A stretch of 64,000 nt of DNA from an uncultured Trichococcus sp. GTDB taxonomy: Bacteria; Bacillota; Bacilli; Lactobacillales; Aerococcaceae. The stretch is taken from positions 1,691,168 through 1,755,167 of the forward strand of contig NZ_OY764015.1 in assembly GCF_963667775.1 (NCBI RefSeq), written 5' to 3'. Under the pieces are notes generated by a model. It made no database searches and was not told where the DNA came from. It saw nothing but the letters and a program-made list of their open reading frames with translations. A program made the position numbers and the translations under genes. This document shows, one piece after another, positions 24,641-33,161 of this stretch (its first letter is position 1; each line of letters opens with the position of its first letter).

Positions 24641-25615
24641 TCAAGCCGGCTTTTTGCTGTTTTTGTAGGCATCATGGAACCCTTCGAATGAGTCCAACAG
24701 GAAGATGAACAGGAAGAAAGCCTTGATCGCGTTGAATGCAGTATTGAGTACCCGTTGTCCATCCGTGGCTTCGGCGATTTCCGTGACGAGCTCCGGATTC
24801 AGAATGGCCGTATCTTGGAGGATGAACCACAGCAACGCAAACGAAAGCACATTCAAAATCAGATTGGCTGTCGCAACCGGATAAGTCCACTTCCTGAAAA
24901 CGAGCTTGCTGGCGGAGAACAGCAATTGCAGCACCAGCATGCCGTTGATGTAAGGCAAGTAACTGCGGAACACTTCCTGATTCAACATCGGGATCATTTC
25001 CCTGCTGCCGTCCATCGTATAGTAGAATCCCACCAGATGACTGTATTGGTTGACGAGGATGATGAACAGCACCGTAAAGATGATGCCGACGATGACACCG
25101 ACTCTGCTGAACGGTTTCTGGGGCGCTTCTTTCTCTGGCAGATCAGCCAGACTCCAGTCTTCCTGGATTTCCGTCAGGATTTTCTGTTTTGCGGTCTTTT
25201 CCATGATGGCGAACACGAGCGTCACCCATCCGAAGGCCCCGATTGCCGCGCTGATGGCCGTCGCGAAACTTATGGCAAAATAACGCAGCAATTCCACATC
25301 ATTGACGATGAAATCGACGGTATTCCCGATCAGTGTGCCGATGACCGCCACCGTCATGACGATCTTCACGATCAACATGTAGGTGCCGTACAGCTCCGGC
25401 CCGATCAGATGAGGCGCTTCCCTCAATTGCTTTTCAGCCAATATCCGCGGATTCCCCAGCCCCCTCAACACTTCGCGTTCCGTCTCTTCGGAAGCATCGC
25501 CGCGTTCCTGCAGCCGCTCCGCGATGATGCGGCGCATGGCTTTTTCCACTTCAGCTTTTTCGGCCGGCGGGATATGTTTCAGGCCGGCCGTGATATACCT
25601 TTCCTGTAGTTCCAT
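24641..25615 (-). CDS. membrane protein with HAAS-like N-terminal domain
   Basis: The 324-residue protein starts with a soluble helical region of about 75 residues (KHIPPAEKAEVEKAMRRIIAERLQERG and EVLRGLGNPRILAEKQLRE), which resembles the HAAS/DUF1700-type domain found before membrane helices in Firmicutes. Six or so hydrophobic segments follow. Such proteins are often paired with PadR regulators, but no PadR gene is present here. It starts 19 nt after the rtcB stop, so it is probably the last gene of that operon. The function is unknown. Confidence 0.65.
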   Translation of the reverse strand: MELQERYITAGLKHIPPAEKAEVEKAMRRIIAERLQERGDASEETEREVLRGLGNPRILAEKQLREAPHLIGPELYGTYMLIVKIVMTVAVIGTLIGNTVDFIVNDVELLRYFAISFATAISAAIGAFGWVTLVFAIMEKTAKQKILTEIQEDWSLADLPEKEAPQKPFSRVGVIVGIIFTVLFIILVNQYSHLVGFYYTMDGSREMIPMLNQEVFRSYLPYINGMLVLQLLFSASKLVFRKWTYPVATANLILNVLSFALLWFILQDTAILNPELVTEIAEATDGQRVLNTAFNAIKAFFLFIFLLDSFEGFHDAYKNSKKPA

Positions 25616-25634
25616 TTTTTTCCCTCGTTTCTTT

Positions 25635-26882
25635 TCAGCCTTTGACTACAGCGACGGTCTTGAGGCGGCGTACCGGTTCGACCAGATCCAGTTCCTGGGA
25701 GAGCACAAAGTCGATGGCCTTGTAGGCGAAACGCGATTCCGTGCCGACATCGGTCCGTTTGGCTTTCGCAAGAAAGACGCCCAATTCTTTCAAGTCCAGG
25801 ATGGTGTCCTGGACACTGAACTGTTCCCTGGCATCCAAGCGGCTCATACGTCTGCCCGCCCCGTGCGAACAGGAAAGGAAACTTTCCGGATTGCCTTTGC
25901 CTTTGACCAGATAGGAATACGTCCCCATCGCACCCGGGATGATGCCCATTTCGCCCTCCCCGGCGCGGATGGCGCCTTTGCGGTGGACCCAGACCGCTTT
26001 GCCGTAATGTTCTTCCAATGCGGCATAATTGTGGTGGCAGTGGACGGCATCCGACAAGTTGACATGGTTGATGCCGGCGTACTTTTTCACCCAGAGTCGG
26101 ACGATTTCGAGCACCTTCTCCATCATCTGGTTGCGGTTTTCCTCGGCGAAATCCATCGCCAAATTCATCCAGCGGAGGTACAGCTTCCCGAGTTCACTTT
26201 CCGTTGAAAAATAGGCCAGATCCCACTCGAGAGGGACCGGAGACTGGTCTTTTTTGTTCACTTCCTTGGCCAGATCGTTGAAATAGTGGCAAATCTTGAA
26301 GCCCAGATTGCGCGATCCGGAATGCAGCATGATGCCAAGCTTTCCTTGGTCGTCCGTCTGCAGTTCGATGAAGTGGTTGCCGCTGCCGAGCGTGCCGACT
26401 TGATAGGCAGCGTCATCCAGTTCCTTCATCAATTCCTGCGGCATCGTTTCCTTTTCCTCGGGTGTCAGCGCCTCAAGGAACCGGGCGACCGATTCGCATT
26501 TCTGTTTTTTCTTATGGTGCTCGAAACCGGTCGGGATATTCCGCAGGATGTCGCCCGCGATTGCCTGGGCCAGTTTCCCGTTCGGCGTCTCGATTTCGAT
26601 CAGCCGTTCGACCGGGATGTTCGTCTGGACGAAGCTCATCCCGCATCCTATATCCACCCCGACGGCATTCGGAATGATGACCTTTTCTGCTGCGATGACG
26701 CCCCCGATCGGCATGCCGTAGCCGGAATGCGTATCCGGCATCAACACGACCCATTGATGCAGAAACGACAGATTAGACAGGTTCTTCGCTTGCTGCAGAC
26801 AATCCTCACCGATCTGTTCCTCATTCTCCAGCCAGACTTTGATCGGCCACTTCTGTTCCTCGGGATTGAATATGGTAATCAT
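25635..26882 (-). CDS. rtcB: RtcB family RNA ligase
   Basis: RtcB joins RNA 2',3'-cyclic or 3'-phosphate ends to 5'-OH ends using GTP and manganese. The 415-residue protein has the metal-cysteine motif NAVGVDIGCGM, GSGNHFIELQ, DAVHCHHNYA with clustered histidines, the GEGEMGIIPGAMGTYSYLVKG segment, and SHGAGRRMSR carrying the histidine that takes GMP. It belongs to the shorter bacterial RtcB group. No archease gene lies nearby. The ATG at 26882 has AAAGGGG upstream; the open frame beyond it overlaps the flavodoxin gene. It appears to be in an operon with VOC, flavodoxin and the HAAS-like gene. Confidence 0.92.
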   Translation of the reverse strand: MITIFNPEEQKWPIKVWLENEEQIGEDCLQQAKNLSNLSFLHQWVVLMPDTHSGYGMPIGGVIAAEKVIIPNAVGVDIGCGMSFVQTNIPVERLIEIETPNGKLAQAIAGDILRNIPTGFEHHKKKQKCESVARFLEALTPEEKETMPQELMKELDDAAYQVGTLGSGNHFIELQTDDQGKLGIMLHSGSRNLGFKICHYFNDLAKEVNKKDQSPVPLEWDLAYFSTESELGKLYLRWMNLAMDFAEENRNQMMEKVLEIVRLWVKKYAGINHVNLSDAVHCHHNYAALEEHYGKAVWVHRKGAIRAGEGEMGIIPGAMGTYSYLVKGKGNPESFLSCSHGAGRRMSRLDAREQFSVQDTILDLKELGVFLAKAKRTDVGTESRFAYKAIDFVLSQELDLVEPVRRLKTVAVVKG

Positions 26883-26920
26883 CTGATTGATGCCCCTTTC
26901 CGATTTGTTTGCGCAGTTTT

Positions 26921-27421
26921 CTATTTTATTTTTTGATCGATCTGCGACGCCAACTCGCTGAACTGCTGAAGCAAATCCGTGATCTGCCTTTCGCGGCGTG
27001 GATTCTTCCAGTTGATGACGCCGCTGCCGATGACTTCGGCTCCGCGTTCCTCGCATAGCGCCGTCATCTGATTCAAAGCTCGCTTGCCGCCCATCCATTG
27101 AAAAGGGAAAAACATGGTGACAAACAGGAACATTGGTTTATTCTCAAATTGTCCGATTTTCGAAAGATAGTGCTTCAGTACAGGGGAAGCCGAAGCTCCT
27201 CTGACCGGTCCGGCTATGATCAGCAGATCGTACGCCTGCGGATCAGGGTAGCCTTTCAATTCAAAATTTTCAATCTTTGTTTCGCTAAGATTTTCCTCTC
27301 CGATGGTCTTGAGCTGTTCGATGTCCACGTCGTGCCCGTCTGCCGCCAGCCTTTCCTGCAGCCGCTCTGCTACCGACAACGTGTTTCCCGTCAAGGAGTG
27401 GACAATGATCCCGATTTCCAT
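26921..27421 (-). CDS. flavodoxin family protein
   Basis: This 166-residue protein has the FMN phosphate loop IVHSLTGNTLSVAERL near the N-terminus (S-x-T-G-N-T), the loop AGPVRGASASPVLKHYL and a late strand EVIGSGVINW. It fits the flavodoxin or flavodoxin-like oxidoreductase family; similar proteins act as electron carriers or as protoporphyrinogen-oxidase-like enzymes. The ATG at 27421 is preferred to a GTG at 27433, which overlaps the ribosome site. The next gene, rtcB, starts 38 nt downstream. Confidence 0.85.
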   Translation of the reverse strand: MEIGIIVHSLTGNTLSVAERLQERLAADGHDVDIEQLKTIGEENLSETKIENFELKGYPDPQAYDLLIIAGPVRGASASPVLKHYLSKIGQFENKPMFLFVTMFFPFQWMGGKRALNQMTALCEERGAEVIGSGVINWKNPRRERQITDLLQQFSELASQIDQKIK

Positions 27422-27457
27422 AGCCTTTCCCACTTTCTGTTATTTAAATTTTCGCCA

Positions 27458-27877
27458 TTAATGGATGTGTTTCGTTTGTCCGAATGGGGATCTTGCTGCA
27501 ACCTCGACTTTGATCCGATCGGGGTCTTCAAAAAAGACGGCGTAGTGTTCTTTTCCGCCTGCAAAAGGATGCCTTTCGGGATACAACAACGGGATGCCGC
27601 GACTTTGCAGTTCGGTATACAATTCGTCCACTTGATGCTTTGTGTCGACAGCAAAAGCGAGATGATTCAGTCCCGTCCGGCTGCGGTGATAAGACCCGTC
27701 CAGGAAACGTTCGTCTGTCTGTACGAAAACGATGTACGTATCGTCTTCCCTGTAGCTGAAGCCCCGATTCCATTCCTGGTATTTGTTGAAGCCCAGCTTT
27801 TCCAACAGCCACGACCAAAATTGCTTGCTGGCCGTCAGATCGCTGACATTGATTTCGATATGATGAATGAGGCTCAT
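27458..27877 (-). CDS. VOC/glyoxalase-like protein
   Basis: The 139-residue protein is a vicinal oxygen chelate (glyoxalase/bleomycin resistance) domain: HHIEINVSDLTASKQFWSWLLEKLGF at the start, GLNHLAFAVDTKHQVDELYTELQSRG in the middle and YAVFFEDPDRIKVEVA at the end. The metal ligands H6, H71 and E127 are in family positions. The substrate is unknown. It heads the minus-strand run that continues with flavodoxin and rtcB. Confidence 0.85.
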   Translation of the reverse strand: MSLIHHIEINVSDLTASKQFWSWLLEKLGFNKYQEWNRGFSYREDDTYIVFVQTDERFLDGSYHRSRTGLNHLAFAVDTKHQVDELYTELQSRGIPLLYPERHPFAGGKEHYAVFFEDPDRIKVEVAARSPFGQTKHIH

Positions 27878-27937
27878 ATTCCCACTCCTTTTCTTTTGTG
27901 ACCACCTTATCCAGCTTACCTATTAGAAGCTGATTCT

Positions 27938-27966
27938 TTGTCCCAAGCGACTGGGTTTGTTATAGT
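27938..27966 (+). promoter_or_regulatory. promoter of the LLM oxidoreductase gene
   Basis: TTGTCC at 27938-27943 and TATAGT at 27961-27966 are 17 nt apart. Confidence 0.65.
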
Positions 27967-28030
27967 CAAGCTATCAATAATTTAAAGATCATTTGCACAA
28001 ATTATTCAGAATAAAAAATCGGAGGAAATT

Positions 28031-29026
28031 ATGAAACTCAGCATCTTGGACCAAGTCCACATCACAGCAGGCGGAACCGCCGAGCAGTCCCTGCAGAACG
28101 CCAAAGAACTCGCCCGTTTAGGCGACACTCTTGGGTACGAACGTATTTGGTTCGCCGAGCATCACGGCAGCCAACTGATGGCAAGCGCGGCACCTGAAAT
28201 CATCGCTGCCTTCATCGCAGCCGCGACGGATCGGATCCGTGTCGGTACCGGTGGCGTCATGATGATGCACTACTCCCCTTTGAAAATCGCGGAAGTGTTC
28301 AAAACGTTATCCGGCTTTGCGCCCGGACGAATCGACCTGGGTGTGGGCCGGGCCCCCGGAGGCGATCGCCAATCAATGCTCGCATTGGCGCAAGGCAACC
28401 CGCCGCAATTGGAGAATCACTACGAAAAACTGCAGACGATATTGGATCTTTTGGAAGACCGGAAACCCCAGGACCCACTTTACCGGGACACTCCTGCGGC
28501 GCCTGTAGACGTGACCGTTCCGCAGACCTGGTTATTGGGTTCGAGCGGAAACAGTGCCGTCCAGGCCGGTAGAATGGGCGTCGGCTATTCCTTCGCGCAG
28601 TTCTTCACCGGGACGCTTGATAAAAGTATTTTCGATCTCTATAAGCAGCATTTTGTTCCGTCCGCCGCCATGCCCGAAAAACAGATCAGTGTCGCTTTCC
28701 ATGCTATCGTGGCGGACACGCGCGAAGAAGCACTCTACGAAGAGTTGCCGTATGCGATTTTCAAGATGCAGCTCTTCCGCGGGATGATGCGCAACCACCT
28801 GATGACCCCGGAACAAGCCGCTGCTTACCCGCTTACGGAAATCGAGAAGCAGCTTATCAACGACATCCGCAAGACGCATATTCTCGGGACCTCAACAGAG
28901 GCAGCTGAAACATTGCTGAATCTGCAGGAACAGTACGGTTTCGACGAAGCTATGATCATCAGCATGCCGCATTCCCAAAAGGCGCGGCTCAAAACCTATT
29001 CCTTGTTGGCGCAGGAACTGCTTTAA
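28031..29026 (+). CDS. LLM class flavin-dependent oxidoreductase
   Basis: The 331-residue protein is a bacterial-luciferase-like monooxygenase. Features are SILDQVHITAGGTAEQSLQNAKELARLGDTLGYERIWFAEHHGS at the N-terminus (the WFAEHH motif), RIRVGTGGVMMMHYSPLKIAEVFKTL and RIDLGVGRAPGGD. It resembles the YwcH/YvbT-type group 1 LLM enzymes of Firmicutes that use reduced FMN. The natural substrate is unknown. GGAGG precedes the ATG, a promoter lies upstream and a hairpin follows. Confidence 0.88.
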   Translation: MKLSILDQVHITAGGTAEQSLQNAKELARLGDTLGYERIWFAEHHGSQLMASAAPEIIAAFIAAATDRIRVGTGGVMMMHYSPLKIAEVFKTLSGFAPGRIDLGVGRAPGGDRQSMLALAQGNPPQLENHYEKLQTILDLLEDRKPQDPLYRDTPAAPVDVTVPQTWLLGSSGNSAVQAGRMGVGYSFAQFFTGTLDKSIFDLYKQHFVPSAAMPEKQISVAFHAIVADTREEALYEELPYAIFKMQLFRGMMRNHLMTPEQAAAYPLTEIEKQLINDIRKTHILGTSTEAAETLLNLQEQYGFDEAMIISMPHSQKARLKTYSLLAQELL

Positions 29027-29048
29027 ATAGCTTGCGCATCAAGCTCAG

Positions 29049-29076
29049 CCATCCTCTTCACGGGGATGGTTTTTTT
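29049..29076 (+). terminator. terminator of the LLM gene
   Basis: CCATCC and GGATGG pair around a short loop and are followed by seven T residues. Confidence 0.8.
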
Positions 29077-29153
29077 GGGCTTTTGCCCGTCCCAATGTTT
29101 CGGCGATTGAGCCAGAATTCGGGTATTTTCGATTCGGACATCGCCCCCCCTCC

Positions 29154-29834
29154 TTACACGTTGATCTGTTGCATATGCTTTTTCAGAAAAGCCGTAGCCT
29201 TTTTGGCTACTTGCTTTCGTGGATTGTGCGTTAGCGCAGAGGCAAAGGCCAAGATGCCGTTTTTGTCATGGGCCAACTCGAAGTATTTGTCGAAACAATC
29301 GATTGCGTGCCCGCAAAGGATGTTCCTGCATTCCGGGGACGGTTCCCCTTTGTGCAGATAGATGTTTTCAGGAATGCGCATCAGCCGCCGTGTAATATCC
29401 TGTTCGTATTCCAGCTTGCTCAGGATGATTTTCCAGGCGTTTCCAACGACGTTCGCCGCCGTCACCATCGCATCTGCAGTAATCAAATCGAAATACTTTT
29501 CATAGACGGATGCAAATTTATTTTCTGTATCCACAGCCGCCAGATTCGACAGCGTGATGATCGCTCCCCATTTGATGAAGCTGTTCGGGCACTCGATCAA
29601 CTCTGCCACTTCCTCGAAATACGGATAGACGAGCTCGGGGTGCCTCTCGCTCACGATGCGTATGACCTTCTCGCAATAAAATTTTGCGCTGCCCGGATCA
29701 TTCTTGATGATTGCAAACAACACGGGTATGTATTCCGGTTGCTGCAGTACCTCCCTGACGAATGCCTCCAGATCGGTTTTTCCTTGAATCTTTTCGAGCA
29801 GTTTGTCCTTTTCTTTTTGTTCCATCCAAATCAT
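29154..29834 (-). CDS. HEAT-like helical protein
   Basis: The 226-residue protein is all-helical by appearance, with repeated units of about 40 residues such as ECPNSFIKWGAIITLSNLAA and KNGILAFASALTHNPRKQVAKKATAFLKKHM, like ARM/HEAT repeats. I do not recognise a named family. The ATG at 29834 overlaps the stop of the upstream squalene-cyclase-like gene (ATGA); an ATG at 29825 is an alternative. The two are therefore translated together. Confidence 0.6.
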   Translation of the reverse strand: MIWMEQKEKDKLLEKIQGKTDLEAFVREVLQQPEYIPVLFAIIKNDPGSAKFYCEKVIRIVSERHPELVYPYFEEVAELIECPNSFIKWGAIITLSNLAAVDTENKFASVYEKYFDLITADAMVTAANVVGNAWKIILSKLEYEQDITRRLMRIPENIYLHKGEPSPECRNILCGHAIDCFDKYFELAHDKNGILAFASALTHNPRKQVAKKATAFLKKHMQQINV

Positions 29835-30793
29835 CCCCGAATTCCATTTGCTGTTTCAGCTTGATGATAAAAATCCAATACCCGCAGGCATCTGAGCGTA
29901 TTCCAGCGGCTTGGCTTTCCGGCCTGTTCCATCTGAAAATGCACCTCGCCAGGATGATGGGCCTGCGTGTTCCAGCGTCCGTCATCCTGGCGTTTTTCCC
30001 TCAGAACGTCCAAAGCATCCTGCAGCCTTTCATCATACGGATAACCGGCACTTTGGAAATAATCGAGCGCTCGCAAAATATCATAGCGCCAACGCGGCGG
30101 GTAGACCAATTTCAAAAAGCTTAGATGGATGACCGCGCCGGTATGGTCGGATCTATACAGCCGGTGCCGCAGAAGAAATTCCTGAGCCTCTCTTTCCATC
30201 CGCTTCAACTCATCCGCTCGGTAGGCATAACCGGCAACAATATATTCCCGGATGCCCTCCAGGACGCTGAGCGTGGAATGCATCGAACTGTGACGGGCAC
30301 CGGATCGGTTCAGGCGACAATTGAAGCCGCCATCGGCCAGCTGCTGGCTAATGATGAAATCGACCACCGACCTGAGCTTTTCCTCATCCGTCCCGAAATA
30401 ACAGGCATAGTTCAGGAACATCCCGTTGATGCAGACATCACTCTGCTCGATGTCCTTTGATGGATTAATGCCACCGTCAGGCCCGATTGAAGTGGCAAGG
30501 ATGAGCGCCAACACCTTCTTGATTTCCGGTGTTGCCGGGATGCAGAGGTTGCGCAAATCCAGCAAGGTATAATGGCTGCTCGTCCATTTCGGTTGATAGA
30601 ACGCGCGGCCCCAATGCCCGTCAGGCTGTTGTCGTTTCAGAAAAGCACGGCCCCAGCCTGCATCGGTTATCCTGTTTTTCAAGTCGGACAATACCGCAGG
30701 ATCCTCATGCAACAGATCGCGTCTTGTCTGATATTGGATGGCTGGATCGCCTTCCAGAAGCCACGCGATGATTTCCTCCCTGTTCATTTCCAT
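29831..30793 (-). CDS. squalene-cyclase/prenyltransferase-like alpha-toroid protein
   Basis: This protein of about 320 residues shows alpha/alpha-toroid repeats as in squalene cyclases and prenyltransferase beta subunits: AFLKRQQPDGHWGRAFYQPKW, FIISQQLADGGFNCRLNR and LREKRQDDGRWNTQAHHPG, each a QxxDGxW-type repeat. The DxDD catalytic motif of triterpene cyclases is not visible. It may be an enzyme of unknown substrate or a binding protein. AGGAAGGG lies before the ATG at 30793. It is coupled to the HEAT-like gene downstream. Confidence 0.65.
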   Translation of the reverse strand: MEMNREEIIAWLLEGDPAIQYQTRRDLLHEDPAVLSDLKNRITDAGWGRAFLKRQQPDGHWGRAFYQPKWTSSHYTLLDLRNLCIPATPEIKKVLALILATSIGPDGGINPSKDIEQSDVCINGMFLNYACYFGTDEEKLRSVVDFIISQQLADGGFNCRLNRSGARHSSMHSTLSVLEGIREYIVAGYAYRADELKRMEREAQEFLLRHRLYRSDHTGAVIHLSFLKLVYPPRWRYDILRALDYFQSAGYPYDERLQDALDVLREKRQDDGRWNTQAHHPGEVHFQMEQAGKPSRWNTLRCLRVLDFYHQAETANGIRG

Positions 30794-30891
30794 CGGCCCT
30801 TCCTTTTTCAACCTGCTCCGGCAGTGTCCGTTCGATCAACTTCACTTACTTTGTCGACAGAATCGATCCACAGCGGTTGCTTTTCAGTTAC

Positions 30892-31302
30892 CTATATCTT
30901 TGAAGATTGCTGTCGCCCCCGCGTTTCCGAGAACCGGTATGCTTCCCGCAACCAGGCATCGACGGCAGCCGTCAGATCCGCTTCCTCCGCAATGATGACA
31001 TGGTGCGTCCATCGGCCGGGATAAGGTTCGATGGCTTCGACAATCTGTTCATGCACTATCCGGCGCCCGCAGCCGAAGCTCAAGACCAAGCTGTGCAGCG
31101 GCCTTTTTCCATCTTTCGGCAACGGTAGCCATACCCAAGCGAATTGTGTCCGCGTGGCAAAAGAAATCTGGGTCTTGCTCACCGTGATGATGGCGGGTCC
31201 GATTGCCCGGATTTTCCTTTCCACAGCCATGAAGAGCTCTCTGGTTTCCGGTTTATCGGCAAAAAATGCCTCTTTTTCTTTGTTGGTCATTACGTCCGTC
31301 AT
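30892..31302 (-). CDS. DUF5655-like protein
   Basis: The 136-residue protein fits the DUF5655 group: TRELFMAVERKIRAIGPAIITVSKTQISFATRTQFAWVWLP, then a central FGCGRRI and a final HHVIIAEEADLTAAVDAWLREAYRFSETR. This domain of unknown function also occurs in larger nuclease-associated proteins. It is soluble and single. It stands 98 nt upstream of the squalene-cyclase-like gene on the same strand. Confidence 0.65.
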   Translation of the reverse strand: MTDVMTNKEKEAFFADKPETRELFMAVERKIRAIGPAIITVSKTQISFATRTQFAWVWLPLPKDGKRPLHSLVLSFGCGRRIVHEQIVEAIEPYPGRWTHHVIIAEEADLTAAVDAWLREAYRFSETRGRQQSSKI

Positions 31303-31344
31303 TTTAATCGCCTCATTCTTGTTTTCTTAAAGTGCGACTCATCG

Positions 31345-31812
31345 TTACTCCACAAGGAATACGATTTTCGTCAGCAGTTCGCTTTCGGGAACCTCTTCTG
31401 GGGAATTGTAGTAATGTTCATAAACCGGACCAAGCGGCTTGTAGCCATTATCCTCTATCCATTTTTGGATTTCCTCATAAGCGGGCGGCATCTCCATATA
31501 GGGCCCTTTGTACATGCAAGTGACTTGTTTTCCGGCCGGGATGTGTCCGGCTAGGATATCGCCTTTTCCCGGCAGTGATTTGGAAACAGGAAAACCGATT
31601 TCCAGTTCAAGCCTTTCCATATCCATGTTGAAATAACCGACGAATGCCGGTCCAACCGGCTGTTCGCCCAATTCCATGATATGCGTGACGATGTCCATGA
31701 AGGCCTTGCCCAATATTTTCGGCAACTCGCTCACAGGAGTAACCGCTTTCAATACCAGCGTCGGTTGTTCCTGCGTTTCCACCATCTCGATCAAAAAGCT
31801 CATTTTCTCCAC
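31345..31812 (-). CDS. GyrI-like small-molecule-binding protein
   Basis: A second stand-alone GyrI-type effector-binding domain of 155 residues: GPAFVGYFNMDMERLELEIGFPVSKSLPG, IPAGKQVTCMYKGPYMEMPPAYEEIQKWIEDNG and the final SELLTKIVFLVE match the protein at 11653 in layout with moderate identity. It probably binds hydrophobic or cationic small molecules. The DUF5655-like gene begins 42 nt downstream, so the two may form one transcript. Confidence 0.8.
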   Translation of the reverse strand: MEKMSFLIEMVETQEQPTLVLKAVTPVSELPKILGKAFMDIVTHIMELGEQPVGPAFVGYFNMDMERLELEIGFPVSKSLPGKGDILAGHIPAGKQVTCMYKGPYMEMPPAYEEIQKWIEDNGYKPLGPVYEHYYNSPEEVPESELLTKIVFLVE

Positions 31813-31911
31813 GTCTCCTTTTCTGAAGCCTATTGTCTCATGTTTATTTTATCACTTCCGCAACCACAGGACCATCAATACGATGGCCGCCGGAAAGTGA
31901 GTAAAAACGTG

Positions 31912-31960
31912 CAAAAACAGGTCTCGATATCAATTCAACAGAATTGGTACCAAGACCTGT
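31912..31960 (-). terminator. terminator of the TspO-like gene
   Basis: On the minus strand ACAGGTCT pairs with AGACCTGT across a long imperfect stem and is followed by TTTTTG. Confidence 0.75.
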
Positions 31961-31998
31961 TTCCAATCACTTAAACTGCATTATTGTTGAGTCAGCAG

Positions 31999-32832
31999 TC
32001 ATTTCGGTATGGACGGGGCTTGCTTCTTAGCGAAGAGCACGTAGCCGATCGCCACGCCCATCAGCACGATGCAGGCAATGACGGTCGTGATGATGCCCGA
32101 GTATTGACCGGCAAAGCCGTCCTGGGACATGTGTTTGATCAGAATGCCCGCATAAGCCCAAATGATCACGAGTCCGTAGGCGATATCGTGGTTGCGGATC
32201 ATCGTGACGGCTCCGATCGCAAGCCCGATTACGATGATGAGTATTGTCCAGACTGACTCGGAGATTCCGAAGCCATTCCAGTCGATGTCGACCAGCAGCG
32301 TCGTGATGTTTGCGATCGTCGCCACTGTGATCCAGCCGAAATAGACGCTGAACGGCAGCCGGATGAACAGTTTTTCCTTCTGATCGAGTTTTTCTTTCAG
32401 GATCAACTGGTTGATGTAGATCAGGCTCAGCAGAAGCACCAGCATCAGGACCACCGATAAGCCGATCATACCGTAATGCCAACTGAAGATCCATGCTGCG
32501 TTCACTACTGAACTGGCCGAAAAGACGATGCCGACTTTCCGCAACAATTCCGTCTTCACCTTGCTCTTATCCCCTTGGAAAAAACCGAATTGGTAAAGCG
32601 TGTAGCCCACCAACAGCAAATAGATGACGCCCCAAATCGAAAATGTCAAGCCGGCGGGCGCAAACAGGTTCGGATAGGAATCCGATACTGCACCCGTGTC
32701 GATTCCGTTGATCGGCAGGATGTTTGCCAAAGCATTGACGACAATCATGATCAGATAAGTCACGGCAACTGTGATTTTGATGGGTGTCTCCAGTTGTTTC
32801 GTTTCCATCTTTGTTTCCATCTTTGTTTCCAT
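31999..32832 (-). CDS. TspO/MBR-like membrane protein
   Basis: The protein of about 277 residues resembles the larger Firmicute TspO/MBR relatives, tryptophan-rich membrane proteins. The characteristic stretch FAPAGLTFSIWGVIYLLLVGYTLYQFGF is present, with further helices including AAWIFSWHYG, PFSVYFGWITVATIANI and YGLVIIWAYAGI, about nine or ten in total. TspO proteins bind porphyrins and respond to oxygen and light in some bacteria; for this long form the role is unknown. Three 12-nt repeats (ATGGAAACAAAG) make up the N-terminus, each with its own ATG. I use 32832, spaced 8 nt from AGGAGG. Confidence 0.75.
   Translation of the reverse strand: METKMETKMETKQLETPIKITVAVTYLIMIVVNALANILPINGIDTGAVSDSYPNLFAPAGLTFSIWGVIYLLLVGYTLYQFGFFQGDKSKVKTELLRKVGIVFSASSVVNAAWIFSWHYGMIGLSVVLMLVLLLSLIYINQLILKEKLDQKEKLFIRLPFSVYFGWITVATIANITTLLVDIDWNGFGISESVWTILIIVIGLAIGAVTMIRNHDIAYGLVIIWAYAGILIKHMSQDGFAGQYSGIITTVIACIVLMGVAIGYVLFAKKQAPSIPK
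32797..32832 (-). repeat. 12-nt tandem repeat at the TspO-like start codon
   Basis: The unit ATGGAAACAAAG occurs twice exactly and a third time as ATGGAAACGAAA, encoding MET-K three times. Each unit adds a possible start codon downstream of AGGAGG. Confidence 0.9.
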
Positions 32833-32920
32833 CTTCATTTCCTCCTCTTTCTTCGTCACCGAGTTAAATAATAATTGCCTGTGGATAGTCTGATGTACAA
32901 AATTTTACACTATAAATAAA

Positions 32921-32940
32921 TTATTGTTCTAAGTCAATAA
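32921..32940. promoter_or_regulatory. interrupted palindrome between divergent genes
   Basis: TTATTG, eight bases, CAATAA, in the AT-rich gap between the divergent TspO-like and DUF2202 genes. It could be an operator for either; no regulator gene is close. Confidence 0.4.
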
Positions 32941-33161
32941 TACCCAAAATGATGTACCTATGCAAATATTGCGATGTCGTGGGAGAGGATATTTTTTCTT
33001 CCGAACAGATCCAATTTTTTGACATTTTTTCGAGTGAGGCGTACCTTAAAGGTGACAAGTTCTTCGTTCATCCTTACCATTCATCATTCAAAAACGTCAA
33101 TCACCATTCCGAATCCCTGGCCCATTCAATTGTGCAGCGTTTGTATGAAAGGAAGAAAAAA

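Noticed and set aside
24755..25609. 284-codon plus-strand ORF
   Set aside because: It is the complement of the HAAS-like membrane protein gene, rich in H, R, Q and D as expected from an antisense frame.
32949..33161. N-terminal extension of the DUF2202 protein from an ATG at 32949
   Set aside because: The extension would bury the lipoprotein signal; the ATG at 33162 has its own ribosome site.
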